Below are positions 43,291 through 53,767 of a stretch of DNA of 64,000 bases, in pieces (positions within the stretch are counted from its first letter, which is position 1; every line of letters begins with the position of its first letter). The DNA lies in contig OZ241874.1 of the NCBI GenBank assembly GCA_965203305.1, positions 2,232,001-2,296,000 of the forward strand, given 5' to 3'. The notes below the pieces were generated by a model. The model made no database searches and was not told the DNA's origin. It saw nothing but the letters and a program-made list of their open reading frames with translations. The DNA comes from Bin80 sp965203305 (GTDB lineage: Bacteria; Bacteroidota; Rhodothermia; Rhodothermales; Bin80). Made by a program: the position numbers and the translations under genes.

Positions 43291-46143
43291 ATGATGAAAC
43301 ATTTAGCCACTTTCATTCTGGCCGCATGCGCAATCCTTTTTCTGCCAGTCGTGTCAGCCCAGGTCGCTATCACCGGTAAAGTTGTGGATGCGAAAACAGA
43401 GCAGCCTTTCCCCGGGGTACAGGTGATTGGCAAAGGAACTCTGTCCGGCACAACCACGGATTCGGAAGGAAGGTATTCCATCTCAGTACCGGAGGTCGGC
43501 AGCACGCTAGTCTTCCGTTTTGTGGGATACAGTACACAGGAGTTTCCTGTCCTTGAGGGAATGAGACAACTGGATGTTCGTCTGTTTGAGAGTATCCTGG
43601 GCTTGGAAGAGGTCGTTGTGATCGGATCACGCCGGTTACCCCGTCTTGTGAAAGAGTCTGCGGTTCCTGTGGATGTGTTTGGTCCCAGAGATATTGCATC
43701 CCAGTCCAGCACTGACATGGATGATATCCTGCGTACACAGATTCCCTCGTTCAATGTACAGCGTCACGGCATTGATGCCGAGGCTACGCTGGTCCGTCCA
43801 GTTACCCTTCGCGGGCTGCCTGCTGACAATGTCGTTGTGCTGGTCAATGGCAAGCGGCGTCACCGCTCTGCCTCCATGGCTCTCTTTGGGAACTCACTGA
43901 TCACAGGCTCACAGGGAGCTGACATGAATATGATTCCAGGGATCGCAATGAAGCAGATTGAAGTACTTCGTGATGGGGCGACAGCTCAGTATGGAGCAGA
44001 TGCTGTTGCTGGCGTGTTCAACATACAGTTGCGAGATAATCGCAGAGGCGCACATGTATGGTTGCAGGGTGGGCAACATGGAAAGGGAGATGGCACAAAT
44101 TACCTGGCGGCAGCCAATATCGGACTTCCCCTGACACGAAGAGGATTCCTGAACTTGAGTCTGGAATATCACAATGCAGATCCTACAGTCCGGAGTGGTG
44201 TCCGTTGGGACGAGGGGATACTGAATGAGAGAGGCTATCCAGTGCGCAATCCAGCCCAGATATGGGGAAGCCCCAAAGTCAGTCATTCCATCGTCGGCTT
44301 CCTGAACACGGGGCTTGATCTTGGCAGCAATACACATGTGTATGCGTTTGGCGGGTACGGACATCGTCAGTCCGAGGGCGGATTTTATTTTCGTGCTCCA
44401 GGGACAGGTATTGCCAGAAGTGCAGTGTTCCGGAACGGCTCTGCAAGGGCTGTGGCAGACTTGAATGAAAACGATGAGGTGATATGCAGCGAATTACCCG
44501 ATTTGCCCGGTCTGGATGCCGATTTCGCAGCCGTCAGTGCTTTCATTGACAAGTATGGACTCAGAGGTGCGGGGCAGTGTTTTCTTTTTAATGAAAAGTT
44601 TCCAGGCGGCTTTACGCCGCAGTTTGGGGCGGATATCTACGATCTGAGTGCCACGGCAGGGATCCGTGGAGGAGCAGATGACGGAGTTCGATGGGATGTA
44701 AGTTTCGCTTATGGAAACAGTGACATCAATTACTTCATCTACAATACGGTAAATGCATCCATGGGACCGGACACTCCGACATCATTTCGGCCGACCGGGT
44801 TTGCGCAACAGGAATTGACAGCTTCGGCTGGCGGATCTGTTCCGGTCCGCGTGCGCACTCTTGAAACCCCTCTGAACATTTCTTTCGGACTAGAGTGGCA
44901 CACCGAGCAGTTCACGACCGCGGGAGGAGATGAAGCTTCATACCTTCCAGGAGGATATGAGTCTCAGGGATTCAGTGTTGGTGCCAATGGATATCAGGGA
45001 CTGAGTCCAAAATTTGCCGGCTCATGGGGGCGGCCCAACCTCTCTGGATACATTGATCTGGAGACAGATCTAAATCCTCGCTGGACATTTGGCGTGGCAG
45101 CCAGGTATGAGAATTACTACAAAGGATTTGGGGCAACCCTGACCGGGAAAATCGCCGCACTATTCCGGGCAACGGATCGTATCCGTCTTCGTGGTACGGC
45201 ATCAACCGGATTCCGGGCTCCCACCCCCGGCCAGGCGAATCTGTGGATACTTCAGACTACACTATCCAAGGGGAATCAACTGGTAGAAGCGGGGCAGCTT
45301 CCGCCAACTCATCCGATTTCCAGCGCACTGGGCGGAGAAGAGCTGACCGAGGAAACTGCCCGAAGCCTCTCTCTGGGCACAGTCATGGACCTCTCTTCGG
45401 ATTTGACACTCACTTTAGACTACTTTGATATTACGCTGGAGGACAGAATTTCTCTCACTGGAAACATTGTCATTTCGCAGGAAATACAGGATATCATGGA
45501 CGAGGCAGATCTGCTGGGCGGTGTGGAGAACCTGCAGGAAGTAAAGTTCTTCTCCAACGATTTTGGTACGCGTACGCGTGGCACAGATCTTCTTTTGGCG
45601 TATGATACCGAGTCAGAGGCAGGAAATGCTACTCAGGCCACCATTGCATGGAACTGGACCGCTTCCAGACTGATCTCCTTCTCTGCTCCTCGTGAGATTA
45701 ATACATTCTTGGACCAGAAACTGAGTTCCCCATTCACGATCAGCCTGCTTACTCCGAGAAGGCAGATTGAAATTGAACGTCTCAATCCCAAACACCGGAT
45801 CGTGATGATGGGAAGACACATACGGGGGGCAATCAGTGGCATGTTGAGACTCAATTACTACGGCAGTTGGGCCGCCTGCCGCATCAACAGCAATAAATGT
45901 CAGGACAATAGCGGGATGAGCCTTCTGGATGAGTACGATGCAGCAATCATCGTAGATGCTGAGCTGGGCTATCGCCTCTTTGACAGATATCGTGTCTCTT
46001 TCAGTGTGGATAACCTGTTCAATACGGTTCCAGATGCACATAAGGAGGAAACCCTGAGTCAGGGGAATGCTCACCCCGAAAGCACCCCTTGGGACTATAA
46101 CGGGAGCACCTATGCTCTGCGACTGACTGCAGATATCTTCTGA
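43291..46143 (+). CDS. TonB-dependent outer-membrane receptor with carboxypeptidase-regulatory-like domain
   Basis: A 950-residue receptor for energised import of a large or scarce ligand. The signal peptide ends VVSAQ. Residues about 25-105 form a CarboxypepD_reg-like domain (ITGKVVDAKTEQPFPGVQV, GTTTDSEGRYSI, LVFRFVGYSTQEF). The plug follows (LEEVVVIGSRR, VRPVTLRGLPADNVVVLVNGKRRH, IEVLRDGATAQYGADAVAGVFNI), then a 22-strand barrel ending in Phe. The segment RGTASTGFRAPTPGQ is the usual barrel block. ATG at 43291 or 43294. No SusD-like partner is next to it and the ligand is unknown. IS66 lies 375 bp upstream. Confidence 0.93.
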   Translation: MMKHLATFILAACAILFLPVVSAQVAITGKVVDAKTEQPFPGVQVIGKGTLSGTTTDSEGRYSISVPEVGSTLVFRFVGYSTQEFPVLEGMRQLDVRLFESILGLEEVVVIGSRRLPRLVKESAVPVDVFGPRDIASQSSTDMDDILRTQIPSFNVQRHGIDAEATLVRPVTLRGLPADNVVVLVNGKRRHRSASMALFGNSLITGSQGADMNMIPGIAMKQIEVLRDGATAQYGADAVAGVFNIQLRDNRRGAHVWLQGGQHGKGDGTNYLAAANIGLPLTRRGFLNLSLEYHNADPTVRSGVRWDEGILNERGYPVRNPAQIWGSPKVSHSIVGFLNTGLDLGSNTHVYAFGGYGHRQSEGGFYFRAPGTGIARSAVFRNGSARAVADLNENDEVICSELPDLPGLDADFAAVSAFIDKYGLRGAGQCFLFNEKFPGGFTPQFGADIYDLSATAGIRGGADDGVRWDVSFAYGNSDINYFIYNTVNASMGPDTPTSFRPTGFAQQELTASAGGSVPVRVRTLETPLNISFGLEWHTEQFTTAGGDEASYLPGGYESQGFSVGANGYQGLSPKFAGSWGRPNLSGYIDLETDLNPRWTFGVAARYENYYKGFGATLTGKIAALFRATDRIRLRGTASTGFRAPTPGQANLWILQTTLSKGNQLVEAGQLPPTHPISSALGGEELTEETARSLSLGTVMDLSSDLTLTLDYFDITLEDRISLTGNIVISQEIQDIMDEADLLGGVENLQEVKFFSNDFGTRTRGTDLLLAYDTESEAGNATQATIAWNWTASRLISFSAPREINTFLDQKLSSPFTISLLTPRRQIEIERLNPKHRIVMMGRHIRGAISGMLRLNYYGSWAACRINSNKCQDNSGMSLLDEYDAAIIVDAELGYRLFDRYRVSFSVDNLFNTVPDAHKEETLSQGNAHPESTPWDYNGSTYALRLTADIF

Positions 46144-46443
46144 GCAGGCCGTTGCCCGGGAGGCTGGGCGAGATTTTGATGAACAGGGCTCCTGTCCCCC
46201 CTACAAGCAATCAGATGTGCAGGGGATTGCAGCTCAGTACATCGCAGAAAATCCACACGGCTGTGCGACGAGAGTCCGGGAGATTCGCTTGTTCCAATCT
46301 GTCTTCTGCCTGCAAAAAGAGAGCTTTCAGATTCATGGTACACCTCCGAAATTCCGCAATATGGCCTAACTGCCCATCGGATGTATCTTCCCTCCAGGGA
46401 TCAGCTGGATACATGGGGGATGCTCCAGACTGTGCGGAAAAAT
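46144..46443. other. gene-free stretch of 300 bp
   Basis: Only short overlapping frames occur. A minus-strand stretch near 46220-46343 (MNLKALFLQAEDRLEQANL) looks helical and might be a fragment of a longer gene, perhaps an N-terminal HemK/PrmC-like domain, but it stops after about 43 codons. I do not call it a gene. Confidence 0.3.
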
Positions 46444-47801
46444 ATGGGGCTTATATACCTGAGTGCCCATGACTATTTGTCTTGGTCCCAGTCTTGTTGA
46501 CGGGTCATCAGGGAACCCAACGGTTCACCCCTCGCACGTCCAGAAGCCTCAACCCCGGAGGCCAGTATGTTCGCGGCAGCGTTGATGTCCGCGTGTTCCG
46601 CATGTCCACAAGACATACACTTGAATTTGCGCAGGGAAGCACGATTGCCCGCGTCCCTGTGTCCGCACCTGCTACAGTCCTCGCTCGTATACGCGGCCAC
46701 CACACACAGAACAGCCAGACACTTGTAGCCCAGCATCTGCACCAGCTGTCCCGGCGCGCCTTCCAGCAGAACCCGGTTCATCCCCGCTTTCGCTTTGACA
46801 TTCTTGCCCGGATTCTCTGTCGTCCCACGAGCCGAGGCGGTCATGCTTTTCACCTTCAGGTTCTCTACCACCACTACAGGGGCTTCCTTCGAGATTTTCG
46901 CACTGTTCTGGTGATTGCGGTTATGACTGAAGTTTGCCAGATAGGTGCTGCACTTCTGGATCTTGCCCTGTGTCTTCTTCGCCCGGTTCGACATCTTTTT
47001 CCGACCGGCTGCTTTCTGCCGGGCAATCTGCTTTGCCAGCTTCCGCTCATACCTGCGTTTCCGGAATCGCACCCGCTTGTCCGCCTCACTCTCCAGCACT
47101 TCGGAGTCCCTGCCATCGCTGTAGGCCACGGCGATCATGCCACTGGCGTTCCGGTCAATCCCCGCCACCACGCCGGTATCTTCAATGAGCGGGTCATCGA
47201 TTTCGTATGTGATGGCGGCCCACCACTTCCCGCCTTTCCTGTATACCGTGATGTCTTTCGTGATCCCCTCCGGGTACGGGTTGCCCCCTTTCCCTTGATC
47301 GTCAGCTGGTTTCCCCGCAACGTGTACCCCGTCTTGTCCGGGATGGTGAAGGACGGCTTGGTCCGGTCTCTGCTGTGAAAGCGGGGAGGCTCCGAAAGTC
47401 CCTTGTCGTACCTGCCCCATGCGTCTGCCTGATACTTGAACACATACCGTACCGTGGCATACTGGTAGTCTTTCAGCCACGGATACTTCTTCTTCAGGAT
47501 CCGCATGTACTCGCTCCCGGTACTGAAGAAGGTGGTGGACGGTCCGTTCTCCCCTCGCTGCCGGGCCTCTTGTTTTCGCTGGAGTGTGATGGCGAGACCT
47601 TCGTTCCACATCTTCCTCCAGACCCCTGCCAGCCGCGCCAGTTTCCGGGCTTTGGTGCCCGATCCCGGCAGGATGCGGTAGGTGATCCTTCGGCACGTCT
47701 TCCCTTTCTTCTTGGCCATGAACTCCCCATTCAAAATTACAATGTAATACGCAGGCAGGGGCTACTCGTTCCGGGTGGGCCCTCAGGTATATAAGCCCCA
47801 T
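46444..47801 (-). mobile_element. TnpB-only (IS1341-like) element with inverted ends
   Basis: The tnpB gene is bracketed by matching inverted sequences: 46444-46470 (ATGGGGCTTATATACCTGAG, then TGCCCA) and 47776-47801 (the reverse, differing by one base). The right-end sequence also occurs upstream of the second tnpB gene, at 63003-63026. No tnpA is present. Because TnpB guide RNAs are copied across the 3' end of tnpB into flanking DNA, the bases just beyond 46444 on the minus strand would be the guide (inference). Confidence 0.7.
46473..47719 (-). pseudogene. TnpB RNA-guided nuclease-like protein, frameshifted
   Basis: The start is the ATG at 47719 (MAKKKGKTCRRITYRILPGSG, as in the copy at 62946). 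The N-terminal half reads normally to QLTIKGKG near 47290, where a run of five G has lost one base; the frame then leaves the gene, while the other frame carries on as GNPYPEGITKDITVYRK to 46473. All parts of the nuclease are otherwise present: RuvC motifs GIDRNASGMIAV, VVVENLKVKSM and HADINAAANI, and the zinc finger CSRCGH ... CMSCGH. It is therefore a recent pseudogene or a sequence error in the G-run. Confidence 0.85.
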
Positions 47802-47859
47802 AAAAAAAGGGTGCTACTGCAATTTCCTGTGCCGTGACAGTTTTCCGTAAGAGAATATG

Positions 47860-47909
47860 AGAGTATATGACTAAGCCCTCAGACAGATTTTGTAAAAACT
47901 CTGGAACGG
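47860..47909 (-). repeat. 50-bp dispersed repeat, copy 2
   Basis: About 84% identical to 20291-20340 (eight differences in 50). It reads on the minus strand as VPEFLQNLSEGLVIYS, against VLEFLQNLPESLIIFS in the other copy. Confidence 0.55.
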
Positions 47910-47937
47910 TTGGCACCACGCCAAAACGGTTATTCAG

Positions 47938-48087
47938 ATGGCATGCTATTATGATTCTGAAAATAACTGGACAGTTGCGTACAATGATGCTAATCCGCAA
48001 GGTAATCAGGTATTACAACTGACATCAGAAAAGACACAGGAAGCAATAAAGATTATTCGAATGATGTTACAACAAATCAGCAAATGA
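47938..48087 (+). CDS. short hypothetical ORF or gene fragment
   Basis: A 49-residue plus-strand frame from the ATG at 47938, opening MACYYDSENNWTVAYNDANP and ending in a charged amphipathic helix (TSEKTQEAIKIIRMMLQQIS). The composition is convincingly protein-like for its size. The frame is open about 14 codons further upstream without a start, so this may be the tail of a truncated gene. No family recognised. Confidence 0.3.
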   Translation: MACYYDSENNWTVAYNDANPQGNQVLQLTSEKTQEAIKIIRMMLQQISK

Positions 48088-48985
48088 AGCAGACATTAAC
48101 CCGGTTTCGGTCCAGACTGGAGAGGGTTTGATATGCCGTCCCTGAATCGCCCATATTACTTTCTTCATTTGTTCGAGCCTTCTGCAAAAATACTTTGGCA
48201 ATGGACTCAACATACTCGTCAGCACTTTCAGGTCAACTAATCTCCTCCAATTGATATTTTTGCGAAAGCCTCGGATAGATACTATCTTTCTTGTGAGAGA
48301 CGAATTTCGAAGGTTGTTCTTGTGCAGGAACCTTGATCTGTATAATTGGGCGATTGTGTTTTTCGCACTCCGAATCAAACTCTGGACAGACAAAAAAAGC
48401 TGTCTGCAAATTCCGTGAAAATTAGCGATGTATCTGTTATAGGAATATTCTGATGACATTACCCTTGTGTAACAGTAAAAATTCCAAAGCTGTTCTTGTG
48501 GGGAACCCTGCTCCGTACAAGGAATCTGGCATTGCTCTTCATGTTCTGAAACGAATTTGAATGGCAAGAAGACATACTATGAACTATGAATTTTATGATC
48601 CAGAGCTTGTACAGACACGATCATCCTTTCTGCTTTTTGCAACAGCTTGCAGTTTTTGGGACTCTCGTGCCCATTTTATATCCAGGTATTCTGTTCTCCT
48701 GGCGTTTGCACTCAGGGTATCAAAAAGTCATCCGAGGGATTTTGCCGGGGCACTGTCGTTTGCTGATATGCAGTTGTTCCATTCTATACGCAAGTTCGCC
48801 ATGATTCTTTAAAAATCCGGTTTTCGCGGAAATTCTTCTCCATTTTGCCTTAATAATTCCACTTATTTGCCTGTTTTGGTTTCATTACTTTCGTATTTGC
48901 CCCGTTTTCCCTTATTTATTACGGGTTTGCTCTCCAGAACCCCGTTGTAGTATACCGTATTTTTTCCGGGAACCTCCCCCCGGAT

Positions 48986-50887
48986 ATGCGGTTTAAATTT
49001 GGGATCAACCACCACGGCATGTTCCTCTTCCGAGCCCCCTACCGCCTCAAGACAGGAGAGAAAGGATTCCGATTCTATCTGTCCTACTGCAAACGGGTCA
49101 ACGGCATCCCCAAACGAAAAACGCTGTTTTGCCTCGGCAAAGATGTGGATCTGTCCGAGGAAGAGATCCAAGCCTTTGGGGCTCATGTGAAGGCGCACAT
49201 GGACGGAGCACCTCGGCTGGACTTTGCGGAACAGCGTCCGTTCTTTCGGGATCTGGTTCAGCAGATTGCGCAAAACCTGGTGGAGCGTGGCTGTGAGGTG
49301 GGAACCCCCCGCACGCCGGCAGAGCGTGTGGTGAGTTTTCTTCGGCTTTCGCATCCCGGTTCCGGCACGGTTGGGGGCGAGCGTCTGCTCCTGTCCCTGT
49401 TTCATCGGGTTGGCTTTGATTGCTTGTTGCTGGATTTGGGATGTACCGAAGAGCAGGTGAAGCTGATCTATGTGATGGTCATTGGCAAGATGCTGAGTCC
49501 GGGCAGCGAGCGGCACACCCATGACTGGCTCACCTCCACCTCTGCCATTCTGGAGCTTCTGAATCTTCCTGTACCGAGTCTGAACACCCTGTACCGGACG
49601 GTGGATCTGCTGAACCGGCACCGGGACGAGATTCTCTCGTGGCTCTATGAGAGGGCACAGTCCACGCTTCCTTTCGGGGGAAAGATCATTCTGTATGATC
49701 TGACCAACACGCCGTATTACGGGAAGGAGAAGGGACAATACCTGCGGCACGGGCGGAGCAAGAACAAGCGGAGTGATCTTCGGCAAACGTCTCTTTCGGT
49801 GTCCATGAGCGGGAACGGGATGCCCTGCGGGATGGAGATTCTGCCGGGGAATGTGAGCGAGCCTGGCACCTTGGCTGGTGTTCTGGAGAAGCTGGGGGAC
49901 GAGGATTCGACTTTGGTCATGGATGCCGGGATCTGCACGGATGGGAATGTGGCTCTCATGCAGGAGAAGGGCTTTGACTGGGTCGGCATAGAGCGCAGCA
50001 GCACGCCGCCTGTTCCCACGGGACCTGCGGATGCCCGGTTTGAGACGGGGGGCGGAAGGCAGATCAAGGCGTGGGAGCTGTCCGAAGAGAATGGCGAACG
50101 ACGCGTGTACATTTACAGTGAGGCGAAGGCAAAGACGGAGTTGCAGATCAAGCAGCGGCGGTGTGAGGCGTATGAGAAGGCACTGGACAAATTGCGGGAG
50201 GGACTGTCCCAACCCGGGTGTGTCAAGAAATTTGCTCCGGTGCAGAGACGGGTGACGCGTCTGGAACGCGATCACCCGCACGTGGCATATCTCTACGATG
50301 TGGAGGTGATTCGCAACGAAGAGACCGACTATGCGGACACGATTCGGGTAACCCGTCTTCCGGCGCATGCGTCGTGGATGCGGGCCTGTGGCGGGTATGT
50401 GATCCGCACCAGTCATCTGGACTGGTCCCTCCGGGAGGTGGCCCAGACCTACTGGCGACAGTATGAGGTGGAGCATGTCTTCCGCTCCATGAAATCCGAG
50501 TTTGGACTGGGGCCCATTTATCACAGCAAGGACGAGCGGATTGAGGGGCATCTGTTTCTTGCGCTGCTGGGGGTCTGCTTTGCACAGATGATCCGAATCC
50601 CGCTCAAGGCCTAGGGCATCTCGTCCAGCTGGAGTACGATTCGGAAGCACCTCAACAAGATTCAGCGCATCATCACCAAATTCCACCAACTCCGACAGCG
50701 GTACCTGATCACACGGATGGATCAGGATCTGACCCCGTTCGTGCAGCAGATCTTTCGGATTCTGGGGATCCTGTATGATCCCGAGAAGACGAAGGGAGAG
50801 GAGCGGGGGCGGGATGGTCCCGAAGAAAAATCACCAGCGAAAGAATGTACGCTGCTTCCCGAAGAGGAAAAGCCTCCTGATTCATGA
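48986..50887 (+). pseudogene. IS1634-like transposase with in-frame amber codon
   Basis: The ATG at 48986 opens a DDE transposase. The catalytic acids are probably in ILYDLTNTPYYGKEKG (about 237), STLVMDAGICTDGN (about 310) and HVFRSMKSEFGLGPIYHS (about 505). The frame stops at a TAG (50612-50614) after MIRIPLKA, but the same frame then continues for 90 codons with the conserved C-terminal helix (WSTIRKHLNKIQRI) to a TGA at 50885-50887. The amber codon probably removes the C-terminal part. The DDE core is complete, so partial activity cannot be excluded. I could not find convincing terminal inverted repeats. Confidence 0.8.
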
Positions 50888-50917
50888 AACAGGGAGGATT
50901 CTTGCCGAGAAAAAAAC

Positions 50918-50944
50918 AGCACTCCGCAGGGAGCGGGGAGTGCT
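50918..50944 (-). terminator. terminator-like hairpin
   Basis: AGCACTCC and GGAGTGCT pair around an 11-nt loop. On the minus strand it is followed by a T-run (GTTTTTTTC), so it would stop minus-strand transcription entering the IS1634-like element. Confidence 0.65.
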
Positions 50945-51217
50945 ATGCCCATCCGCGATTCGCCAGGCAGACTCTCGGCGTACTTTGCCGGAAAAACGGC
51001 ACAGAACGAAGAGAACAGCCACCATGATCTGACCTGCGAAGTCGCTGGAACCTGTGGACTACGAAAAAATCATCCCCAAAAAGGGAACAGGGGAGCTGTG
51101 TCCGATTGTTGAACTACGCTGTGGCAAACTAGCGTTGTACTCTCATGGCACCTTGTCCCTTCGGGTGAGGTGCACAAAACCTGAATCATAACACACAAAC
51201 CTTAACAACTTTTTTCA

Positions 51218-53611
51218 ATGAAAAAACTGCGCACATTCCTTTCTGGAATCATTCTTGTCACGCTGGGTCTCCAGCCGGTCTCCGCCCAGGACTGGGGAAG
51301 CATTGTGGGAACAGTATACGTGAGTGATGGCGAAATCGTGGTCACCGATGCCAAGATGACCCTAGTAGGTCTGAACTATTCCCAGCGGGTTAATGAGTCC
51401 GGGCAATTTGCATTTGAAGAAGTCCCTGCAGGCTCTATCCTGTTGCGGGCAGAAAGCCCGACTTGGGGGCGCAATTCCGAAACGGTCACCGTTGTTGCAG
51501 GAGAAACGATTACCATAGATCTTGAGGTTCTAATGCACATGGAACTTGAGGAGATCATCGTTACGGCAGGACCAACCGCCCTAACTCGCCCAGAGCTGGT
51601 GAACCCGGTGAATGTTCTGACAGGGAGTGATCTTCTGGAATCTCATGGACTCACCTTGGGAGAATCCCTGAAAAATCAGCCTGGACTAGCTTCTACATAT
51701 TATGGTCCTGGAGCCAGCCGCCCCATTATTGGCGGGGTTGGCGGAAGTCGGGTGAAAGTTCTCCAGCACGGGCTGAATATCGGCGATGTTAGTGATCAGA
51801 GTGAAGACCATGCTGTTGGTGTGGATGCATTTGACGCAAGTCGTATTGAAATTATCCGCGGTCCGGCAGCTCTCCTCTATGGAAGTGATATTACGGGCGG
51901 TGTGGTAAATGTTCTGGACGGTCGGATTCCCAGTGAACGGCCAGTGAATCGGATTGAGGGAATGATCATGGAACGGGGCGGACTGGGAGCAAACGAGCGA
52001 GGGGGCGGCGGGAGATTGACGGGTGCCTTCGGGAATCTGGTGTGGCGAGCACATGGTCTGATGCGAGAAACCGGAAATGTCTCCACACCGATGTTTAATC
52101 CAGAGGGAATACACGAAGACCATAACGATCACGGAGATGACGATGATCATGGAGACGATAATGACCACGGCGACCATGATGGGGAAGCAGCGATGCTGGT
52201 AAACCATATTGAGAATTCCAACACTGCACTTTCCAGAGGCTCTTTCGGTATGTCATGGCTTGGCAGGCGTGGATATATTGGAGCAGCCGTTAGTTTCCAC
52301 AATACGGATTACGGGATCCCTGGAGGACATGACCATCACGATCATGGAGATGATGACCATGACGATCACGGAGATCACGATGACCACGAAGGTGAAGTAT
52401 CCACAGATATGGACCTGACCAAGTATGATATGGAAGGAGCATACCGCCTGGGGGATGGAGTACTTCAGGGAGTGCGATTCAGATTGGGGGTTGCCGATTA
52501 CACGCACTCCGAAATGGAAGGAGGCGAGGCAGAGGAGAGCAATGTTGGAATTACCTATGATAATAATCACTGGGAGGGCCGCTTCGAACTGGATCATTCC
52601 CCGTATGAAACCACAAGAGGAGTGCTTGGAGTACAGGTCAAAAGACGAGACATGGACATCTCCAGCGGCGACCACGGAGCCTTCCTTCCTTCTACATTGA
52701 CCACAGATGTAGGAATTTTTGCACTGGAGCGTGTTAATCTAGGCTCCCTGAGACTTGAGTTCAGCGGGCGTGCTCAATGGCAGTCCCATAAGCCAGAAGA
52801 GAAACAGGAAAACCATGATGATCACGGAGATCATATAGAGAGATCATATTCAACGCTGAGCCTTGGCGCAGGGATGAACTATGAGATAAGCGATCAGCTG
52901 GCGTTCTCTCTCAGTCTGGCAAGGGCAGCAAAAGCACCGAGCGTACCCGAATTGTACTCCGGGGGCTCACATGTGGGGACTCGCTCCTGGGATATAGGAA
53001 ATCCCGATCTGGAGGTGGAAACCACAAACAATGCCACAATCTCTGGCCATGTCCGCACAAACTCTCTTACCGTAAATCTGACTGGGTATCTGAATCAATC
53101 CAGCAACTTTATTTATCTCGCGCGGACGGGCGAAACGAGAGAAGATCTTCCCGTCCTGAAGACGGGACAGTCGGATGCCAGAATTGCAGGAATAGAGCTG
53201 GATGCAGATATAAAACTGTTCCATGGAGACAATACGAGCATTACCCTAGGACTGATGGGAGATTATGTGAACGGCCAGCTTACCTCTGAAGATGAGTATC
53301 TCCCCCGTATTCCTCCATTACGACTGGGAACCTCCCTGCATTACTCTCTGAATAATTTTTCGGCCAGACTGTCCATGAGACGGGTGATGAAACAGTATCA
53401 GGTATTCTCAACGGAAGAGGAAACAGATGGATATACCATGCTGGATGCCAAACTGCATTACCGTCTGATCGTGGGATCCACCCTGCAGAGCATTTCTTTA
53501 CAGGGATTAAATCTGACCAACACACTGGCCCAGGCTCACACCTCCTTCCTCAAGGAAAATGTACCCCTGCCCGGTCGTGACATCCGGTTGACCTACACAT
53601 TTCATTTTTAG
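51218..53611 (+). CDS. TonB-dependent receptor with His/Asp-rich loops, probably zinc
   Basis: A 797-residue receptor. Signal peptide ending PVSAQ; carboxypeptidase-regulatory-like domain (about 25-105, GSIVGTVYVSDGEIVV); plug (LEEIIVTAGPTAL, SRPIIGGVGGSRVKVLQHG, ASRIEIIRGPAALLYGSDITGGVVNVLDG); then the barrel. Two extracellular-loop candidates are runs of His and Asp (about 305-330 and 370-395, such as HDHGDDDDHGDD), and a shorter one lies near 530. Such loops mark ZnuD-like zinc receptors. Pairing with the ZIP-like gene at 55431 strengthens the metal role. The ATG at 51218 follows a T-rich leader with no ribosome binding site. No Zur box was recognised. Confidence 0.88.
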   Translation: MKKLRTFLSGIILVTLGLQPVSAQDWGSIVGTVYVSDGEIVVTDAKMTLVGLNYSQRVNESGQFAFEEVPAGSILLRAESPTWGRNSETVTVVAGETITIDLEVLMHMELEEIIVTAGPTALTRPELVNPVNVLTGSDLLESHGLTLGESLKNQPGLASTYYGPGASRPIIGGVGGSRVKVLQHGLNIGDVSDQSEDHAVGVDAFDASRIEIIRGPAALLYGSDITGGVVNVLDGRIPSERPVNRIEGMIMERGGLGANERGGGGRLTGAFGNLVWRAHGLMRETGNVSTPMFNPEGIHEDHNDHGDDDDHGDDNDHGDHDGEAAMLVNHIENSNTALSRGSFGMSWLGRRGYIGAAVSFHNTDYGIPGGHDHHDHGDDDHDDHGDHDDHEGEVSTDMDLTKYDMEGAYRLGDGVLQGVRFRLGVADYTHSEMEGGEAEESNVGITYDNNHWEGRFELDHSPYETTRGVLGVQVKRRDMDISSGDHGAFLPSTLTTDVGIFALERVNLGSLRLEFSGRAQWQSHKPEEKQENHDDHGDHIERSYSTLSLGAGMNYEISDQLAFSLSLARAAKAPSVPELYSGGSHVGTRSWDIGNPDLEVETTNNATISGHVRTNSLTVNLTGYLNQSSNFIYLARTGETREDLPVLKTGQSDARIAGIELDADIKLFHGDNTSITLGLMGDYVNGQLTSEDEYLPRIPPLRLGTSLHYSLNNFSARLSMRRVMKQYQVFSTEEETDGYTMLDAKLHYRLIVGSTLQSISLQGLNLTNTLAQAHTSFLKENVPLPGRDIRLTYTFHF

Positions 53612-53759
53612 TCCGGGATCATTTCGATTTGAAGATGTGTAATGACCTGCATGTGGACGGAAATATCGTCTATATGCAGCATGATGAGGAGTGCTCGGTA
53701 TTATCTGTATTCATTGCTATTTCCTGTAGCGGGCAGTACAAGTCATACATGATGAGATG

Positions 53760-53767
53760 ATAAGTTA
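53760..53767. repeat. 8-bp target-site duplication, left
   Basis: ATAAGTTA, repeated exactly at 55276-55283. Confidence 0.88.

Larger units (their letters stand above)
47802..48985. other. 1.2-kb region of remnants between two mobile elements
   Basis: Contains a dispersed repeat (47860-47909) and a possible short gene (47938-48087), both listed separately. A minus-strand frame at 48067-48567 (166 codons) is open, but its composition is poor in Gly, Asp and Glu and no domain is visible, so I do not support it. No promoter or RNA gene was found. Confidence 0.35.

Noticed and set aside
46211..46343. Fragment resembling the N-terminal helical domain of PrmC/HemK
   Set aside because: Only about 43 codons before a stop and no continuation in any frame; the likeness may be chance helix composition.
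48067..48567. Minus-strand frame of 166 codons as a gene
   Set aside because: No domain, few Gly and acidic residues, no ribosome binding site, and a short plus-strand frame overlaps its end; the evidence is too weak.
48863..50689. Minus-strand open frame of 608 codons
   Set aside because: It is antisense to the IS1634-like transposase, whose DDE motifs are clear on the plus strand.
52110..52400. Repeated GATCACGGAGAT-like units suggesting a CRISPR or satellite array
   Set aside because: The units are irregular and in frame with the TonB receptor; they encode His/Asp-rich loops and there are no spacers.
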